A DNA stretch of 64,000 bases from an uncultured Erythrobacter sp. (GTDB taxonomy: Bacteria > Pseudomonadota > Alphaproteobacteria > Sphingomonadales > Sphingomonadaceae), in the NCBI GenBank assembly GCA_947501215.1, contig CANMUS010000007.1:1-64000 (forward strand), read 5' to 3'. The translations under genes and the position numbers were made by a program. This document shows, in pieces, positions 62,475 through 64,000 of the stretch. The notes beneath the pieces are model-generated. The model did not search any database. It saw only the letters and a list, made by a program, of their open reading frames with translations, and was not told the origin of the DNA. The stretch's first letter is position 1; each line of letters begins with the position of its first letter.

Positions 62475-62657
62475 ATGAAGTTTTTCAACAAGCTGCGTCG
62501 TAACGAAGAAGGCGCTACCGCTATCGAATACGGTCTGATCGCTGCCCTGATCGCAGTTGCTGCCATCACCGCACTCGACAGCTTGGGCGACGAAGTCTCG
62601 ACGACTTTTAACACTGCGAGCACCAAGATGGGTGATGCTAACACCGTCACCCCTTAA
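62475..62657 (+). CDS. Flp/Fap-type pilin, second copy
   Basis: A 60-residue prepilin with leader KFFNKLRRNEEG cut before ATAIEYGLIAALIAVAAI, again with Glu5-Tyr6. A clear GGAG (CAGGAGA) lies 7-9 nt before the ATG. The C-terminal part differs from the first copy, so the two may not be interchangeable. It is followed by a strong terminator. Confidence 0.9.
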   Translation: MKFFNKLRRNEEGATAIEYGLIAALIAVAAITALDSLGDEVSTTFNTASTKMGDANTVTP

Positions 62658-62677
62658 TCGGGTAGAACCGAAAAAGA

Positions 62678-62708
62678 GGCGGCGGGGTTTGTCCCCGCCG
62701 CCTTTTTT
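62678..62708 (+). terminator. Rho-independent terminator after the Flp pilins
   Basis: GGCGGCGGGG (62678-62687) and CCCCGCCGCC (62693-62702) form a perfect 10-bp GC stem with a 5-nt loop, followed by TTTTTT. It ends the second pilin transcript and may also serve the convergent M48 gene. Confidence 0.92.
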
Positions 62709-62734
62709 GTGTCTGTCCGAATTTGCGCGGCTGC

Positions 62735-64000
62735 TCAGCGACCACGCACGACAACCTTGACCTTCTGGCCAGGGGTGACGTTCTCGTCGGACGAAAGCCC
62801 GTTGAGCACGCGGAACCGCGCAACCTGATTGTCGTCATAGGCCATGTTCCGTGCCAGCGACGCCACGGTGTCTCCGCTCCGCACGGTCACTACATCGACG
62901 ACCCGAGGGATCACATTACCCGCCTGCTGCGCGCTGATGCGGCGCATCGACGAGAACATCGAATTGAACGAACTGGCTTGTCCCGCCGGTGTAATTGCCA
63001 GGAAGTGATAGGCCCGATCGTCGGCGAACTCGTAGGCAAAAACAGTCACATCTACCTGCCCATTGCCTGACTGCACGCGCGTGGAGCCATAGGCGGCAGG
63101 CAATCCGTTCACCATCGTGCGCTGGATCGACTGCGGACGCAGGTTCTGTTCCGTGCTGAGATTGGCAAATACCGTCGACACATAGGAATTGAGGTCGCCA
63201 TTATAGGGTGCGAGGGTGAACTGCGCGCGGCCGCTCTGGCCGTTGATGGTCACGGCGCTTGTCCCGTTGACCATGTAGAACCCCTGCGGCGCGCTAAAGG
63301 CGAGGCGAAGTTCCGGGTGAATGAACTCGCGCCCTTCGATCACGCCCTGTTGCGGATCGTCGCCATAGAGCAGGCCGTCGATCCGGCTGAGGAAGGTGTC
63401 GCGATTGGTGACGCCGGTCATGCCATGCGCCTTGGACAACGCAGTCTGGACGCGGCTGGCGGGGTCCGGGTGAGTCGATGCCCATTCGGGAACGGTCGCA
63501 TTGTCGCGGCCCTGGACGCGGGCATCGAGTGCGTTCTGCTGGGCGAGACTGTTCAGCACGGTCGCCATCGCGCGCGGGTCGTAGCCGGCCTGGTTGAGAT
63601 AGCGGATACCGAGTTCGTCGGCCTCCAGCTCCTGCGAGCGCGAAAAGCGCAGGGTAAGGAGCTGCGAACCCTGCAGCAAAGTCTGCCCGACTTGCTGGCC
63701 GAGGCCGGAATTGCCGAGAAGAATGCCGGACAGGATCGCTCCTGCCGCGCCGAGCAGGGTGTTGCGCTGGGCCGCCTGCTGGCGGCGCTGCGAGTGGCGC
63801 GCGGCCACGTGTCCGACTTCATGGCCGAGAACACCGGCCAGTTCGGCCTCGTTGTTCATCAAGGCCACCAACTGCCGCGTGGTGTAAACGTAACCGCCCG
63901 GGATCGCGAAAGCGTTGTTTACCGAGCTGTTGAGCAGCGACACCGTAAAGGCACTGCGAGCATTGCCCAGTCCCGACTGCACCGCGATATTCTGGCCGAC
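62735..64000 (-). CDS. M48-family zinc metalloprotease with C-terminal LysM-like segment (partial)
   Basis: At least 421 residues; the 5' end lies beyond the right edge. The zinc motif GVLGHEVGHVAARHSQR and the third ligand in SQELEADELGIRYL are intact, placing it near BepA/YcaL-type periplasmic peptidases that police outer-membrane protein assembly. The distal part has PNGQVDV-like beta strands, and the last 55 residues (VVTVRSGDTVASLARNM to VTPGQKVKV) look like a LysM wall-binding segment. It is convergent with the Flp pilins. Confidence 0.88.
   Translation of the reverse strand, partial: VGQNIAVQSGLGNARSAFTVSLLNSSVNNAFAIPGGYVYTTRQLVALMNNEAELAGVLGHEVGHVAARHSQRRQQAAQRNTLLGAAGAILSGILLGNSGLGQQVGQTLLQGSQLLTLRFSRSQELEADELGIRYLNQAGYDPRAMATVLNSLAQQNALDARVQGRDNATVPEWASTHPDPASRVQTALSKAHGMTGVTNRDTFLSRIDGLLYGDDPQQGVIEGREFIHPELRLAFSAPQGFYMVNGTSAVTINGQSGRAQFTLAPYNGDLNSYVSTVFANLSTEQNLRPQSIQRTMVNGLPAAYGSTRVQSGNGQVDVTVFAYEFADDRAYHFLAITPAGQASSFNSMFSSMRRISAQQAGNVIPRVVDVVTVRSGDTVASLARNMAYDDNQVARFRVLNGLSSDENVTPGQKVKVVVRGR

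Noticed and set aside
1-64000. CRISPR array, prophage, restriction or toxin-antitoxin system
   Set aside because: No regularly spaced repeats, cas genes, phage structural genes, methylase/endonuclease pair or obvious toxin-antitoxin pair was seen, so no defence or phage feature is reported.

Overview
The window is high-GC alphaproteobacterial chromosome, most likely Sphingomonadales of the Erythrobacter/Qipengyuania type. Pointers are the efp-suhB pair, the zapA-6S RNA-fau order, a tkt-gap-pgk cluster with a class I aldolase nearby, the argJ/secA neighbourhood, addB-addA beside tsaE, and short GCGAxxCAATGAC-type intergenic repeats. Most of it is housekeeping core genome with very tight gene packing. 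The identification is by gene content and protein motifs, not by a database search.

Layout. 1-5,800: tRNA-Leu, an efp-(unknown)-suhB cluster, a LytM-type M23 peptidase, an L,D-transpeptidase lipoprotein and thiE. 5,800-13,000: class I fructose-bisphosphate aldolase, a flavodoxin-fold reductase, and a tkt-gap-pgk-thioesterase operon on the minus strand. 12,870-16,850: a coiled-coil protein, zapA, a probable 6S RNA, fau, a DUF2842-like membrane protein, a GPH-type transporter, an Fpg/Nei glycosylase with an unusual CCCH zinc site, and tRNA-Asp. 17,000-24,060: branched-chain 2-oxoacid dehydrogenase E1a-E1b-E2 (no E3 here), thyA, tRNA-Pro, an entericidin-like lipoprotein, a CHASE3-like GGDEF protein and a low-molecular-weight phosphatase.

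24,096-26,900 is the only clear accessory segment. An IS3-family element of about 1.5 kb sits between the 3' remnant of a ThDP-dependent enzyme and the 5' half of a polysaccharide flippase. The ThDP remnant carries a second lesion, a perfect 17-bp tandem duplication that shifts the frame inside the cofactor-binding motif. No target-site duplication flanks the IS. Together these look like the scar of a deleted surface-polysaccharide locus.

27,000-48,300: recG, sdhE, mfd, an EAL phosphodiesterase with a degenerate GGDEF domain, nadK, tRNA-Asn, a TauE/SafE permease, a GNAT enzyme, secA, a spermidine-synthase-like membrane protein broken by a one-base frameshift, argJ, an inositol-monophosphatase-family enzyme (possibly the missing histidinol-phosphatase), and trxA. 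44,785-55,740 is a minus-strand chain of six genes joined by 4-8 nt overlaps: a DivL-type histidine kinase homologue whose phospho-acceptor histidine is tyrosine, then tsaE, amgK, murU, addB and addA. This chain places cell-cycle signalling, tRNA t6A synthesis, peptidoglycan recycling and double-strand-break repair in one probable transcript. 55,800-64,000: ahcY, a type-5-like peroxiredoxin, folE with an overlapping phospholipase-D-family gene, a hemerythrin-like protein, a zincin-type peptidase, tRNA-Arg, a MutT-type Nudix enzyme, two Flp pilins, and an M48 peptidase with a C-terminal LysM-like segment that runs off the right edge.

I found no defence island, CRISPR array, prophage or biosynthetic cluster. 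The observations I rate highest are the tyrosine-for-histidine kinase at the head of the overlapping operon, the IS scar with its twice-broken neighbour, and the frameshifted aminopropyltransferase-like membrane protein.
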